A stretch of DNA of 45,560 bases from a virus, in the IMG/VR virus record IMGVR_UViG_3300008107_000096, positions 1 through 45,560 of that record; one strand, written 5' to 3'. Below the pieces are notes generated by a model that was not told the origin of the DNA, did not search any database, and was given only the letters and a program-made list of their open reading frames with translations. Positions 29,708-37,062 of the stretch are shown piece by piece. Numbering within the stretch: the first letter of the stretch is position 1; each line of letters begins with the position of its first letter. A program made the translations under genes and the position numbers.

Positions 29708-30025
29708 TTATTCCCCTGGCTTGTGTTGATGATTTGGATACATGCTGATGCTGTCAGCACGGATGTCTGCAGGGTTTTTACTTTTATGTACATCGTCTCC
29801 GGATGCAAGTACTGCATCAATGTCTGCATAAGCTTCTTGTGGTGTATTGCTGTATTCGGTTTGATCAGAAAGACCGCCTAGTAGGCCAGCAATTTGACGC
29901 ATTCTAACTAGTTCTCCCTCGTCATTGGGTTCTACAGAAACTACTGCTACAGGTTCTGCTTCCGAGTTTGTTTCTGCTTGATCTATTAGATCTATAATGC
30001 CGCGTATTATTTCAGTGACTTTCAT
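29708..30025 (-). CDS. Virion-block protein with MKVTEII start
   Basis: A 105-residue acidic protein: MKVTEIIRGIIDLIDQAE, VRMRQIAGLLGGLS, then PADIRADSISMYPNHQHKPG. The C-terminal 'IRADSISMYPN' block is conserved in phages with similar structural clusters. The N-terminus fits the shared 'M(R/K)xxE(F/I)' pattern. It is the first gene after a late promoter. Confidence 0.72.
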   Translation of the reverse strand: MKVTEIIRGIIDLIDQAETNSEAEPVAVVSVEPNDEGELVRMRQIAGLLGGLSDQTEYSNTPQEAYADIDAVLASGDDVHKSKNPADIRADSISMYPNHQHKPGE

Positions 30026-30045
30026 GTTAGTTCCAGGTATCTACA

Positions 30046-30053
30046 TATTTATA
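30046..30053 (-). promoter_or_regulatory. T4-type late promoter (TATAAATA)
   Basis: Perfect TATAAATA on the minus strand, 21 bases before ATG 30025, with a second near-match AATAAATA at 30060-30067. Confidence 0.7.
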
Positions 30054-30065
30054 TGTAAATATTTA

Positions 30066-31160
30066 TTAGAAAACTAACGGTAATCCTTGGCGCATGTCAC
30101 AATGCGTTCCCAGGCTAAAACGTATCTGGTCGCTGTTATTAACTAAACTATGGGTAAAACCGTAGTTATTCATCACTGTGGGGCCATCTGTGGGCAACAA
30201 ACCACCACGTCCCATTTTAAGATACAACCCAGGTGCAACATTGATTGGCACATGCAGATTGGCCATTCCTTGTGCATATTCTGGTGTTCGGCAAGGATAT
30301 TCTATGTCAATGTGCGGAGCACCAAACCCTCTTGGGGGCAAGTACCCAATGTTTGCATAATAAATTTCCCCCACCGGCAACTGCTCATAAAAACTACGCA
30401 GATTGGGCAAGTGATCCATCAAGCTGTTGACTGTGCGAGTTCTCCAGTCAGATGGATTATTTTTATCCATCCAGTCTATGGTTGAAATTACAGCCCAACG
30501 ATCCCAAGTGGCCACTGGATTGTAACTGTTGCCAGTCATGAACTTTTTATGTTGTAATATTAGTTCTTTATTTTCAAACAGTTCTTGTTTTAGTGCATTG
30601 TAGTCATAATTCAATTTGACTTTCACATAAGGAACTTCGGGTCTGTGCCAAGGTGTTGATTTTAACTTTTTGTCATATACCACAAAATCAAAATTTTGTT
30701 TAAAAAAGTCTTGTACTTCTTTGGGATATTGATCACCCACATCAACAGACTCTGGGTACACAATTTCGAATTTGTCATACAAATTCGACCCGTACAATCC
30801 ATTGGCAATTTTTTCACTGCATATACTGTACCAAAGACTTAGTGGATTGGCAAATGGCAGTGTCCAGGTTTGATCTGTTTGGTTAACTTCGCAACAGGGT
30901 TGGTATTTGCTTCCATTGACTTCCATCCAACTCATATAAAGATAGTGCCTAATGGGCACATCATCAACAAAAAAATTAGTAACCTCAATTGGTGTTGGTT
31001 TGGTCACTTTCATTTTTAAAAAGTGTAGACCAGCCAACAAATCAATGTTGGCTGTTACTGCACCATTTTCAATTTGAAATGAAAATTTTTGGTTATCTAA
31101 AAATAACTCAACACAGTCTAAATTAGATTCTTTGGAAAATTCTAATTTCAGTTTGGTCAT
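30066..31160 (-). CDS. Aspartyl/asparaginyl beta-hydroxylase-like oxygenase
   Basis: A 364-residue protein. The C-terminal third is a double-stranded beta-helix: H-x-D in [28 protein letters not shown], then [21 protein letters not shown] with the distal His and the 2OG-binding Arg. This matches the Asp/Asn hydroxylase family. The N-terminal 200 residues include a beta domain ([15 protein letters not shown]) of unknown role. It may hydroxylate a virion or host protein. It overlaps clpP by 4 bases. Confidence 0.82.
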   Translation of the reverse strand: MTKLKLEFSKESNLDCVELFLDNQKFSFQIENGAVTANIDLLAGLHFLKMKVTKPTPIEVTNFFVDDVPIRHYLYMSWMEVNGSKYQPCCEVNQTDQTWTLPFANPLSLWYSICSEKIANGLYGSNLYDKFEIVYPESVDVGDQYPKEVQDFFKQNFDFVVYDKKLKSTPWHRPEVPYVKVKLNYDYNALKQELFENKELILQHKKFMTGNSYNPVATWDRWAVISTIDWMDKNNPSDWRTRTVNSLMDHLPNLRSFYEQLPVGEIYYANIGYLPPRGFGAPHIDIEYPCRTPEYAQGMANLHVPINVAPGLYLKMGRGGLLPTDGPTVMNNYGFTHSLVNNSDQIRFSLGTHCDMRQGLPLVF

Positions 31161-31747
31161 CGTTTTTCTATTACTTCATCTGCAAGACCGTAGGCCACTG
31201 CTTCTTGTGCGCTCATGAAAAAATCTCGTTCCATGTCAGCGGCAATTTCGTCATAGACTTTGTTTTGGCTATTGTGCTCTACATAAATTTGAGTAAGATT
31301 TTTTTTCATTTTTAGAATTTCTCTTACCTGAATTTCCATGTCTGTGGCCTGACCACCAGCACCACCCGAGGGCTGGTGGATCATGTGTCGAGCATTGGGC
31401 AGAATCAGACGTTTTCCCCTAGCTCCTGCTTGAGCAAGCAAACTTCCCATAGAGCAGGCTTGGCCCATAACAATGGTAGAAACATCAGGTTTAATGAACT
31501 GCATAGTGTCATATATTGCCATTCCAGCAGTAACGACGCCGCCTGGGCTGTTGATGTAGAATAGGATGTCTGCATTTGAATCTTCACTTTCAAGAAAAAG
31601 TAGTTGACTAACAATTAAACTGGCGCTGTGCTCGTTTACATCGGTATCTAAAAGAACAATGCGCTCTTTAAGTAAACGACTGTAGATATCATAAGCTCTT
31701 TCGCCGTGGCTGGTTTTTTCCAGTACCGTAGGTACAAAATGTGGCAT
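31157..31747 (-). CDS. clpP: ClpP serine peptidase
   Basis: A 196-residue protein of normal ClpP length. Catalytic triad S99 ([10 protein letters not shown]), H124 (ARHMIHQP) and D175 (MERDFFMS). [17 protein letters not shown] forms the oxyanion region. It forms a tetradecamer that degrades proteins unfolded by ClpX or ClpA; no Clp ATPase is in the window, so it would use the host's. It is the first gene of an operon with the hydroxylase, under a TTGACA/TATAAT promoter. Confidence 0.97.
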   Translation of the reverse strand: MPHFVPTVLEKTSHGERAYDIYSRLLKERIVLLDTDVNEHSASLIVSQLLFLESEDSNADILFYINSPGGVVTAGMAIYDTMQFIKPDVSTIVMGQACSMGSLLAQAGARGKRLILPNARHMIHQPSGGAGGQATDMEIQVREILKMKKNLTQIYVEHNSQNKVYDEIAADMERDFFMSAQEAVAYGLADEVIEKR

Positions 31748-31773
31748 TTACACTCCTATTTGAATTATAGTAG

Positions 31774-31803
31774 ATTATAAACAATTATAGAGACAGTTGT
31801 CAA
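31774..31803 (-). promoter_or_regulatory. Sigma-70 promoter of the clpP operon
   Basis: TTGACA (31798-31803), 18-base spacer, TATAAT (31774-31779). The -35 overlaps the stop codon of the SprT-like gene. Confidence 0.82.
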
Positions 31804-32315
31804 GCCTTGAAAAGATTTTGACTTTTGTACCATCTTCTTTGACCATGCCATCTTTTTAAAGGCATTCCGTTTTCTTCAAAACGAGGTCTCCAGGCATAAA
31901 AACTTGGGCCGTGTGCATCCGACTCAATGGAAATATCTCTACCAAACGTTTCTCGATGTTCCCAACGATAAACATCCCATTGGTACTGGTGTACCATTTC
32001 GTGTGCCAGAGTAACACAGAACCATTGTGGACTAATCCATTTGTCCATTAACTGTATCGAACACCAAGTTCCCTGTTTACCCCAACTGCTTCTTTTCTGA
32101 CGTTCAGTTAGCCAGGTGCATAATCCCCAGGCTTTGCGTATGGTGCCAACGTATATTTCAGGCTGGGTCAATTGATTGTCAAACACAGAACGATTTATAG
32201 CCCTATATAATGAATCTACTTCGTATAGGCTAGGCCGAAATAACAATTTCTTTTGATGACTAATAATTGGCAATCCAGCGTTCATATACTGGGAAATCAA
32301 ATTTGGTCGAGCCAT
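31800..32315 (-). CDS. SprT-like zinc metallopeptidase
   Basis: A 171-residue protein. The zinc-protease motif is H105-E-M-V-H109 (TLAHEMVHQYQW), with a third ligand probable in SDAHGPSFYAW. SprT/Spartan-like proteases cut proteins crosslinked to DNA; phages often carry them. The ribosome site AGGAG lies inside a strong hairpin (32322-32356), so translation may be restrained. Confidence 0.88.
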   Translation of the reverse strand: MARPNLISQYMNAGLPIISHQKKLLFRPSLYEVDSLYRAINRSVFDNQLTQPEIYVGTIRKAWGLCTWLTERQKRSSWGKQGTWCSIQLMDKWISPQWFCVTLAHEMVHQYQWDVYRWEHRETFGRDISIESDAHGPSFYAWRPRFEENGMPLKRWHGQRRWYKSQNLFKA

Positions 32316-32356
32316 AAAAATGCTCCTGTTGCAGTATTTAACTGCAAAGCAGGAGC
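32316..32356 (-). terminator. Hairpin that is both terminator-like and masks the sprT-like ribosome site
   Basis: GCTCCTG and CAGGAGC plus TTGCAGT and ACTGCAA form two stacked 7-base stems around a 5-base loop, followed by ATTTTT and then ATG 32315. The stem contains the Shine-Dalgarno sequence. It could terminate the lipoprotein operon, control sprT translation, or both. Confidence 0.65.
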
Positions 32357-32392
32357 GTTTATAGTTTGCTTTAATTTAATTAACTGAGCCGT

Positions 32393-32974
32393 TTATTCAA
32401 TTGGCTTGTTACGATCCAATTCCTTGAATGCTTCCGGAGCACGTTGTTGCGCTCGAGTGCGATCACGTTCTCGGCTTTTCTCTTTACGAAGTCCGTTAGC
32501 ATCACCAATTGGCAAGGCTACCAATGCATAAGTTCTAAATCGTGTACCTTCGGCCACACGTTTGATTTCCACTGTTTCTGCACCTGTGATATCTACATTA
32601 GGGCAGGCGGCCTTAATGGCCATTTCACTGAGTTCATTAGAACTGTCATTACCGTCTTGGCGGAAAATCTTGGTCTGCGAGTTAACTGTTCCACCAGCGG
32701 CCATACAAATTTTACTGTAAGCCACTGCCTTGGCTTTGGCATCGGCAAAACTCATGTCATTGCTAACAGCACTACCATTGGCATAAACTGCGCTGGTGCT
32801 CTTGGGCAATTCACTCATCCATTTTGGAGCCTTGTCAATTGCACGGTCGACCAATTTTTCCTGTCGTTCACGTTCCTCATAGGCTCTACGTTCGTATTGT
32901 TCTTTGGGAGCAGAACTACATGCGGCCAAAACAGCCACAATTGGCACTAAAGTTAATGATTTTGAAAATTTCAT
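32393..32974 (-). CDS. LPP20-like lipoprotein
   Basis: A 193-residue lipoprotein. Lipobox LAAC (C19) after MKFSKSLTLVPIVAVLAA. The mature part has APKWMSELPKSTSAVYANGSAVS and FADAKAKAVAYSKICMAAGG, the layout of the LPP20/YhjY-type lipoproteins, then a charged Arg/Glu-rich tail. It is the last gene of the lipoprotein/prohibitin cluster. Confidence 0.78.
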   Translation of the reverse strand: MKFSKSLTLVPIVAVLAACSSAPKEQYERRAYEERERQEKLVDRAIDKAPKWMSELPKSTSAVYANGSAVSNDMSFADAKAKAVAYSKICMAAGGTVNSQTKIFRQDGNDSSNELSEMAIKAACPNVDITGAETVEIKRVAEGTRFRTYALVALPIGDANGLRKEKSRERDRTRAQQRAPEAFKELDRNKPIE

Positions 32975-33017
32975 TTTATCCTCTAATTTAATTTATTTGA
33001 ATGTACGTTGGTTTTTA

Positions 33018-33812
33018 TTACTTGGGCATCATCAGTGCATTGAAGTTGCTAGGCACAACAATGGTCTGCACTTGACCATTCTTAATACCTTCGGAGATAT
33101 TCAACATGGCCTGGGCTTGCATGAACTGAATACTTGCCCCACTGTTGTTAGCCAATGCCGCCATACGACGACTTTCTGCTTCAGCAGTCTTAACTTCGAC
33201 TTCTTTCTGCTTGAGTTCGTTCTTACTGCGAACCAATGCGTTGGCACTTTCAACCACACTGTCTGCTGGCACTACATTACGAATCAACACTTGGCTAATC
33301 ATAATAGTACCGTCCAACTTTTCTTCAGCAAGATTGCGAACGATTTCGTCTTGGATGAACTTTTCCATTTCACCGCGATTGTCTGCCATGTCCAATGCTT
33401 CATACTTACGTGCCGCTTTGTAGATAGCATTACGAGCGGTTTGAACAATGTAGTTATACATCACATAGGTATCGCCTTTGAACTCTGCGTGGAAGGCCTT
33501 GTTCTTAGTACTGTACAATTCTGATACTTGTTGTGGGTTGATGTTGTAAACAACCACAGCATCCAAGTCTTTCATGGTCGAATTGTCTTTAGCAACAGGA
33601 GTCATGTTCTCCAATGTAACGTTGACATCCTTGATAGGGAATGTCAGTACGTCACCAATCATGGTTTGATTGAATGAACCGGGTAGCAATTCACCGGCTT
33701 GTACTTGTTTGTCAAAGCCCACACGCACACCAACCTCGCCGGTTTCAATACGAGTACAGCCAGTAGCAAGAACTGCGGCGGCAAGAATAGAGAGAGTAAA
33801 AATACGTTTCAT
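33018..33812 (-). CDS. Prohibitin-like SPFH-domain lipoprotein
   Basis: A 264-residue protein. Signal with lipobox LATGC (C19) places it in the membrane by lipidation. The SPFH core follows (GEVGVRVGFDKQV, VTLENMTPVAKDN, LDAVVVYNINPQQVSELYS, LDGTIMISQVLIRNVVP), then a coiled coil (NELKQKEVEVKTAEAESRRM). Prohibitins assemble membrane microdomains and shield proteins from FtsH. Phage copies are known in large phages; a role in envelope takeover is inferred. Confidence 0.88.
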   Translation of the reverse strand: MKRIFTLSILAAAVLATGCTRIETGEVGVRVGFDKQVQAGELLPGSFNQTMIGDVLTFPIKDVNVTLENMTPVAKDNSTMKDLDAVVVYNINPQQVSELYSTKNKAFHAEFKGDTYVMYNYIVQTARNAIYKAARKYEALDMADNRGEMEKFIQDEIVRNLAEEKLDGTIMISQVLIRNVVPADSVVESANALVRSKNELKQKEVEVKTAEAESRRMAALANNSGASIQFMQAQAMLNISEGIKNGQVQTIVVPSNFNALMMPK

Positions 33813-33821
33813 TGTGTGTCC

Positions 33822-33998
33822 TTAAAAAATTAAAACAAAACCAGCCAGTGCCGCTAGTGTCAGCACAGCACAGATTATACTATAGGTCAATGTTTTGGTC
33901 AATGACCAACGCTCTTTATCGGTCATTTCTCGGACTGCTTTAATTCCAAGAAAGAACAATCCAAAAACAACTATAAATGCTAGAAGAATTTTAATCAT
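33822..33998 (-). CDS. Small two-helix membrane protein
   Basis: A 58-residue protein from ATG 33998, whose ATGA overlaps the stop of the entericidin-like gene. Two membrane helices (MIKILLAFIVVFGLFFLGI and YSIICAVLTLAALAGFVLIF) flank a charged loop (REMTDKERWSLTK). It could be a holin-like or accessory membrane protein; nothing further is diagnostic. Confidence 0.75.
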   Translation of the reverse strand: MIKILLAFIVVFGLFFLGIKAVREMTDKERWSLTKTLTYSIICAVLTLAALAGFVLIF

Positions 33999-34120
33999 CG
34001 GCTTTTGACCCACTCGCCTGCACGTTTCATATCATCACCGGCTCCGCCAAGTGTTCCTCCAATAGTACCACAGGCAGAAAGAGTAGCACAGGTGATCAAG
34101 ATAAACAACATTTTTTTCAT
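33995..34120 (-). CDS. Entericidin-like lipopeptide
   Basis: A 41-residue lipoprotein from ATG 34120, after AGAGG. MKKMLFILITCATLSACGTI gives a signal with lipobox LSAC, then GGTLGGAGDDMKRAGEWVKS, close to the entericidin family pattern (C-x-T-x-x-G-x-G-x-D). Entericidins are small toxin/antidote lipoproteins of Proteobacteria. A phage copy may protect or destabilise the envelope. Confidence 0.78.
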   Translation of the reverse strand: MKKMLFILITCATLSACGTIGGTLGGAGDDMKRAGEWVKSR

Positions 34121-34169
34121 CGATATACCTCTAAGGTAGTTGAACATAAACACAGTATATAATAAATGA

Positions 34170-34724
34170 CTAGAATTTGTCAATCACTTGCCATTCATTT
34201 TTTCGAACCAAACACATAACACCTTGATATTGCACAAGGTCTCTACCTTTGGCATCTGTTTCCAAAAACCATTTACAAAATGTATTACGGTAATTGAATA
34301 GATAAGGGTGCATTGGATGCGGAGCAACTTCGCTTTCTTTGACCACATCACCAATCTTTACCAAGCGACTGCGCTGTGGTGTTTGGTCTGTACAAACCAT
34401 TTGTTCTTCATTTTGAATTTGCTTTGGCCCAACACGAGTTAAAAACTCAGCCCGTCCAACATCCAATGCACGAGCGCACAATTGGTTTGGATCAATGTTC
34501 TTTGGGCCAGTGGCTTCTGCCTCGGCATTGAACCACTGACCATTTACCTGCACTCTGAATTTTACAATACATTGTTTTTGCTCGCCACGTGGTATAATGA
34601 CCGAATTGATGTCAGTGATACGTTCAATTTGACGCACTGCACCTGCCACACTGACACTGCGAATAAAGCACTCGGCTTGAACACCTGTGGCAATAAAAAG
34701 AGCAAGTACAGCTAACTGTTTCAT
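34170..34724 (-). CDS. Exported hypothetical protein
   Basis: A 184-residue protein from ATG 34724, overlapping the preceding stop by 4 bases. Signal peptide MKQLAVLALFIATGVQA, then a mature part with six Cys and a beta-rich core (RITDINSVIIPRGEQKQCIV, FRVQVNGQWFNAEAEATG). Periplasmic; no family known. It belongs to the envelope cluster. Confidence 0.75.
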   Translation of the reverse strand: MKQLAVLALFIATGVQAECFIRSVSVAGAVRQIERITDINSVIIPRGEQKQCIVKFRVQVNGQWFNAEAEATGPKNIDPNQLCARALDVGRAEFLTRVGPKQIQNEEQMVCTDQTPQRSRLVKIGDVVKESEVAPHPMHPYLFNYRNTFCKWFLETDAKGRDLVQYQGVMCLVRKNEWQVIDKF

Positions 34725-35041
34725 TGGCAATATCTCATGTCATGAATAGACTGTTTTACCACCGCTTCTCTGCGACCCGATGCAGTGTGTTGACGCTCAA
34801 TGTAACTGCCATCAACAATAGAAAGAACAGCACCAGGAAAAGTATTTGCATACAAATTATTGGCAATACGTTGATGCGGTGTAAGAAGCTGACCACGCAA
34901 GAATTCACCCTGAACAACTCTGTTGCCACAGTCAACACGGTACCTATTTAAATCTTGATAGGCCATTTGATCTTGTGTAGTAAAGGCACAGGCCTGCACC
35001 GAAAGTGCAAGTGTGCAAATTAGAAAGATTTTAGTTTGCAC
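34721..35041 (-). CDS. Lipoprotein
   Basis: A 106-residue lipoprotein. Lipobox VQAC (C18) after MQTKIFLICTLALSVQA. The mature part has a pair of likely disulfide Cys (RYRVDCGNRVVQGEFLRG and MRYC at the end) and a beta-rich middle. It overlaps both neighbours by 4 to 11 bases. Function unknown. Confidence 0.78.
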   Translation of the reverse strand: MQTKIFLICTLALSVQACAFTTQDQMAYQDLNRYRVDCGNRVVQGEFLRGQLLTPHQRIANNLYANTFPGAVLSIVDGSYIERQHTASGRREAVVKQSIHDMRYCQ

Positions 35042-35288
35042 AACGACTCCTTAATGTCCAAATTATTTGTTTGGCTTGTGCCACATAGGCACGTTCATAA
35101 TCGGGCAAGCCTCCTGGCTGTCCAGTAAACGCTCCTTCTCTCAACTTCGACTGTCTTTCCAGGAAACGAATTTGTGCTTCCCGATTGGCACAGTCTGGTT
35201 GCATGCGAAGCAGATTGTCGTACTCGTATCTATGCTGAGTAGCACAGCCTGATAACAAAACGACTAATACTGTGACAGTCAGTTTCAC
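35031..35288 (-). CDS. Small lipoprotein
   Basis: An 85-residue lipoprotein beginning at GTG 35288, which overlaps the upstream TGA (GTGA). Lipobox LSGC (C15). The mature part is helical and Arg-rich (REAQIRFLERQSKLREGAF) with two Cys. It resembles i-spanin/o-spanin outer-membrane subunits only in size and lipidation, so a spanin role is possible but not shown. Confidence 0.72.
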   Translation of the reverse strand: MKLTVTVLVVLLSGCATQHRYEYDNLLRMQPDCANREAQIRFLERQSKLREGAFTGQPGGLPDYERAYVAQAKQIIWTLRSRCAN

Positions 35289-35446
35289 TTGCTTCTATAC
35301 GACGTCAACACTGATTTCAATTCGGTACGAATTGTTTTGTCGTCGGCCTGTACATGTTGTTGAACATACTCTACTACTCGACGAGTAGAGGGCAATTGCA
35401 TTTCAAACACAGCTCGATGAGCCAGTTCACGAATATTCGCTTCCAT
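35285..35446 (-). CDS. 53-residue hypothetical protein
   Basis: ATG 35446, 3 bases after a strong AGGAGGA, to TGA 35285: MEANIRELAHRAVFEMQLPS, then RRVVEYVQQHVQADDKTIRT. Probably a small helical DNA- or protein-binding module. It overlaps the preceding gene by 3 bases and the following GTG. Confidence 0.7.
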   Translation of the reverse strand: MEANIRELAHRAVFEMQLPSTRRVVEYVQQHVQADDKTIRTELKSVLTSYRSK

Positions 35447-35601
35447 TATTCCTCCTTGCGGTTGCGATGTTTAGAATTACGTTTGTATTCTTTAATGGTT
35501 TTTTCCACACGGCCACGAAACGGCAAGTCGTTATCAAACAGAGCTTGATGTGCTCGACGCTTGGGAGCCTTGATTAAAAAAGAACAAATTTGCTTTTTCA
35601 T
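35446..35601 (-). CDS. 51-residue basic hypothetical protein
   Basis: ATG 35601 to TAA 35446: MKKQICSFLIKAPKRRAHQA, LFDNDLPFRGRVEKTIKEYK, then Arg/Lys/Asn. The 'DLPFRGRVEK' block followed by a basic tail recurs in small proteins of many phages. There is no Shine-Dalgarno before the ATG, and a TTGACT/TAAACT promoter sits 8 bases upstream, so the transcript may be leaderless. Confidence 0.7.
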   Translation of the reverse strand: MKKQICSFLIKAPKRRAHQALFDNDLPFRGRVEKTIKEYKRNSKHRNRKEE

Positions 35602-35608
35602 GATACTA

Positions 35609-35638
35609 AGTTTACAATAAGAATTGATATTTAGTCAA
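35609..35638 (-). promoter_or_regulatory. Possible sigma-70 promoter, leaderless
   Basis: TTGACT (35633-35638), 18-base spacer, TAAACT (35609-35614). Predicted start near ATG 35601. The -35 overlaps the stop of the zinc-ribbon gene. Confidence 0.5.
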
Positions 35639-35925
35639 TCGCCACTGTCAATTTGGTAACTATCGCCACAGTTGGAGCAAGTGTACTCTGTTAGGCAACG
35701 ACCCACATTCTTGCTAGTGTAAGAATGTTTGCAGGGCTCACCTGACTGATTCAAACGAACTTTTCCAGTTGGGCGACCATACATGTACTGTCCACCACAG
35801 TTAGAGCACCCAAGAGTGTCTGTGACTTCATCATATCCAGAATAGACATGTTTGTATTTTTGTTGCTCTGGACTTACTGGCACACGGCCAGTACCATTGC
35901 ATACCGGACAAATTCCTCGATCCAT
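35635..35925 (-). CDS. Zinc-ribbon (DnaJ-type Cys) protein
   Basis: A 96-residue protein. CPVCNGTGRVP matches the DnaJ CxxCxGxG module; CSNCGGQYMYG and CSNCGDSY follow, with a CKHSYTSK half-site. That makes two to three zinc sites. It may bind protein or nucleic acid. One base separates it from the preceding gene. Confidence 0.78.
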   Translation of the reverse strand: MDRGICPVCNGTGRVPVSPEQQKYKHVYSGYDEVTDTLGCSNCGGQYMYGRPTGKVRLNQSGEPCKHSYTSKNVGRCLTEYTCSNCGDSYQIDSGD

Positions 35926-35926
35926 A

Positions 35927-36343
35927 TTACTTCACCAATGCGTAAGGTTTATTCCATTTGCCAATATTAACATCGACATAATATGCCGTGTTAAAATAAT
36001 CTGTCATTGCATCTGACTCATCGTACCAGTCGGCTGACTTCAGGGCTTCAAAAGCTTCGGTCAAGAATGCCTTAGCCTTGCCATCATAATGATTTTGGAA
36101 GTGATAAGGATTTACCTGATCGTAACCACTAGTAGTGGGTGTGAAACCACGAGCCACTTGATAGTGGTCATTGCCACAAACACGATTGCTGTTACCAATG
36201 AAATCAATCTCGCCCGAGTTAAGGGTCAGCACAATAGTCATATGATTACGCACACTCAATGAGCCTTTGACCTTGTACTTGGCCAAGATAGGTTTGAGTG
36301 CTTGAGTAATCTTTGCTTTGCGTTCTTGATTCATGTAAGCCAT
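35927..36343 (-). CDS. Conserved phage protein (LPD29-like)
   Basis: A 138-residue protein: MAYMNQERKAKITQALKPIL, KGSLSVRNHMTIVLTLNSGE, IDFIGNS, then DAMTDYFNTAYYVDVNIGKW. This is a recognisable conserved phage set that resembles the LPD29 domain associated with polyvalent proteins. Function unknown. First gene after a cassette-A promoter with AGGAG. Confidence 0.78.
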   Translation of the reverse strand: MAYMNQERKAKITQALKPILAKYKVKGSLSVRNHMTIVLTLNSGEIDFIGNSNRVCGNDHYQVARGFTPTTSGYDQVNPYHFQNHYDGKAKAFLTEAFEALKSADWYDESDAMTDYFNTAYYVDVNIGKWNKPYALVK

Positions 36344-36373
36344 TTCTTGCTCCTGTTTGTTTACTGTTCTTGT

Positions 36374-36402
36374 ATTATAAATTAATTCGAATTATTCGTC
36401 AA
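36374..36402 (-). promoter_or_regulatory. Sigma-70 promoter, cassette type A with TTCGAA spacer
   Basis: TTGACG (36397-36402), 17-base spacer containing AATTCGAATTAAT, TATAAT (36374-36379). Leader GAACAGTAAACAAACAGGAG matches the one at 9434-9463. Confidence 0.9.
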
Positions 36403-36408
36403 CCAAAT

Positions 36409-36738
36409 TTAAAATTTGACTCGAAAATTAATGCCTTGTGCCGTGACTGTTTTTTCGTAGCCACGTTCTTCTACAATCAAATCAATTTCGCGAGCCATTT
36501 TACGATCGCGAATTTGTCCTTTTTCAATTTTTATAACCACAAACTTTTTGCGATATGTGGGTTCTTTGCGAACATTAGTATAGGCAAGTTCAACAATGTC
36601 GCGAAAACTTTCAGCACGAGCTCGTTCTGCCGGTGTGTAACGCATACGGCATTCGTCGCTATAACGTTCAGCATCACGGGCGGCGGCCCATGCATACATA
36701 CCAGCGGCTTGTGTGTTGAGTTCTTTTTCTTGCAACAT
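36409..36738 (-). CDS. Hypothetical protein
   Basis: A 109-residue Arg/Glu-rich, mainly helical protein (YAWAAARDAERYSDECRMRY, RARAESFRDIVELAYTNV) with a basic end. No domain recognised. Monocistronic under the promoter at 36767. Confidence 0.7.
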   Translation of the reverse strand: MLQEKELNTQAAGMYAWAAARDAERYSDECRMRYTPAERARAESFRDIVELAYTNVRKEPTYRKKFVVIKIEKGQIRDRKMAREIDLIVEERGYEKTVTAQGINFRVKF

Positions 36739-36766
36739 TTTGGCTCCTTTTTGTTACTGTTCTTCT

Positions 36767-36795
36767 AGTATACATTAATTCGGATTTTCGGTCAA
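36767..36795 (-). promoter_or_regulatory. Sigma-70 promoter, cassette type A
   Basis: TTGACC (36790-36795), 17-base spacer with TCCGAATTAAT, TATACT (36767-36772). Leader GAACAGTAACAAAAAGGAGC as in the other cassettes. Confidence 0.88.
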
Positions 36796-37025
36796 CCAAA
36801 TGCTTTTACCAGCCCAGTAAGCCCAATTGCTACACTTACAAGATTCACAAACATCTGTGGTTTATTTGCAACACGGATGGTCCATGCTAGAAACAATATG
36901 GTTCCTATAAAAAATGTAAGGATATTGTAAGGATAGGCTTCGGGCCCAACAGCGTTTAGGCTGTGGCCTGCTACTATAAAAATAGCCCCTGCCCACTGTA
37001 GTATTTCGTTAGTGTCTAATTTCAT
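36792..37025 (-). CDS. Small membrane protein
   Basis: A 77-residue protein with two or three membrane helices (ILQWAGAIFIVAGHSLNAVG, YNILTFFIGTILFLAWTIRV, FVNLVSVAIGLTGLVKAFG). Similar short membrane proteins are common in T4-like phages. ATG 37025 lies 7 bases after TATAAT with no Shine-Dalgarno sequence, so it is a leaderless candidate. Confidence 0.78.
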   Translation of the reverse strand: MKLDTNEILQWAGAIFIVAGHSLNAVGPEAYPYNILTFFIGTILFLAWTIRVANKPQMFVNLVSVAIGLTGLVKAFG

Positions 37026-37031
37026 ATGTAT

Positions 37032-37060
37032 ATTATAGCAAATCGGGTATTTTTGAGCAA
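37032..37060 (-). promoter_or_regulatory. Sigma-70 promoter, leaderless
   Basis: TTGCTC (37055-37060), 17-base spacer, TATAAT (37032-37037). Predicted start coincides with ATG 37025. Confidence 0.7.
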
Positions 37061-37062
37061 AT

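Noticed and set aside
32444-32950. Plus-strand frame of 168 codons opposite the LPP20-like lipoprotein
   Set aside because: Antisense to a gene with lipobox and family motifs; no ribosome site.
32904-33524. Plus-strand frame of 206 codons opposite the prohibitin gene
   Set aside because: Fully antisense to a gene with clear SPFH motifs and a lipobox; composition (His/Cys/Phe-rich) is that of a shadow frame.
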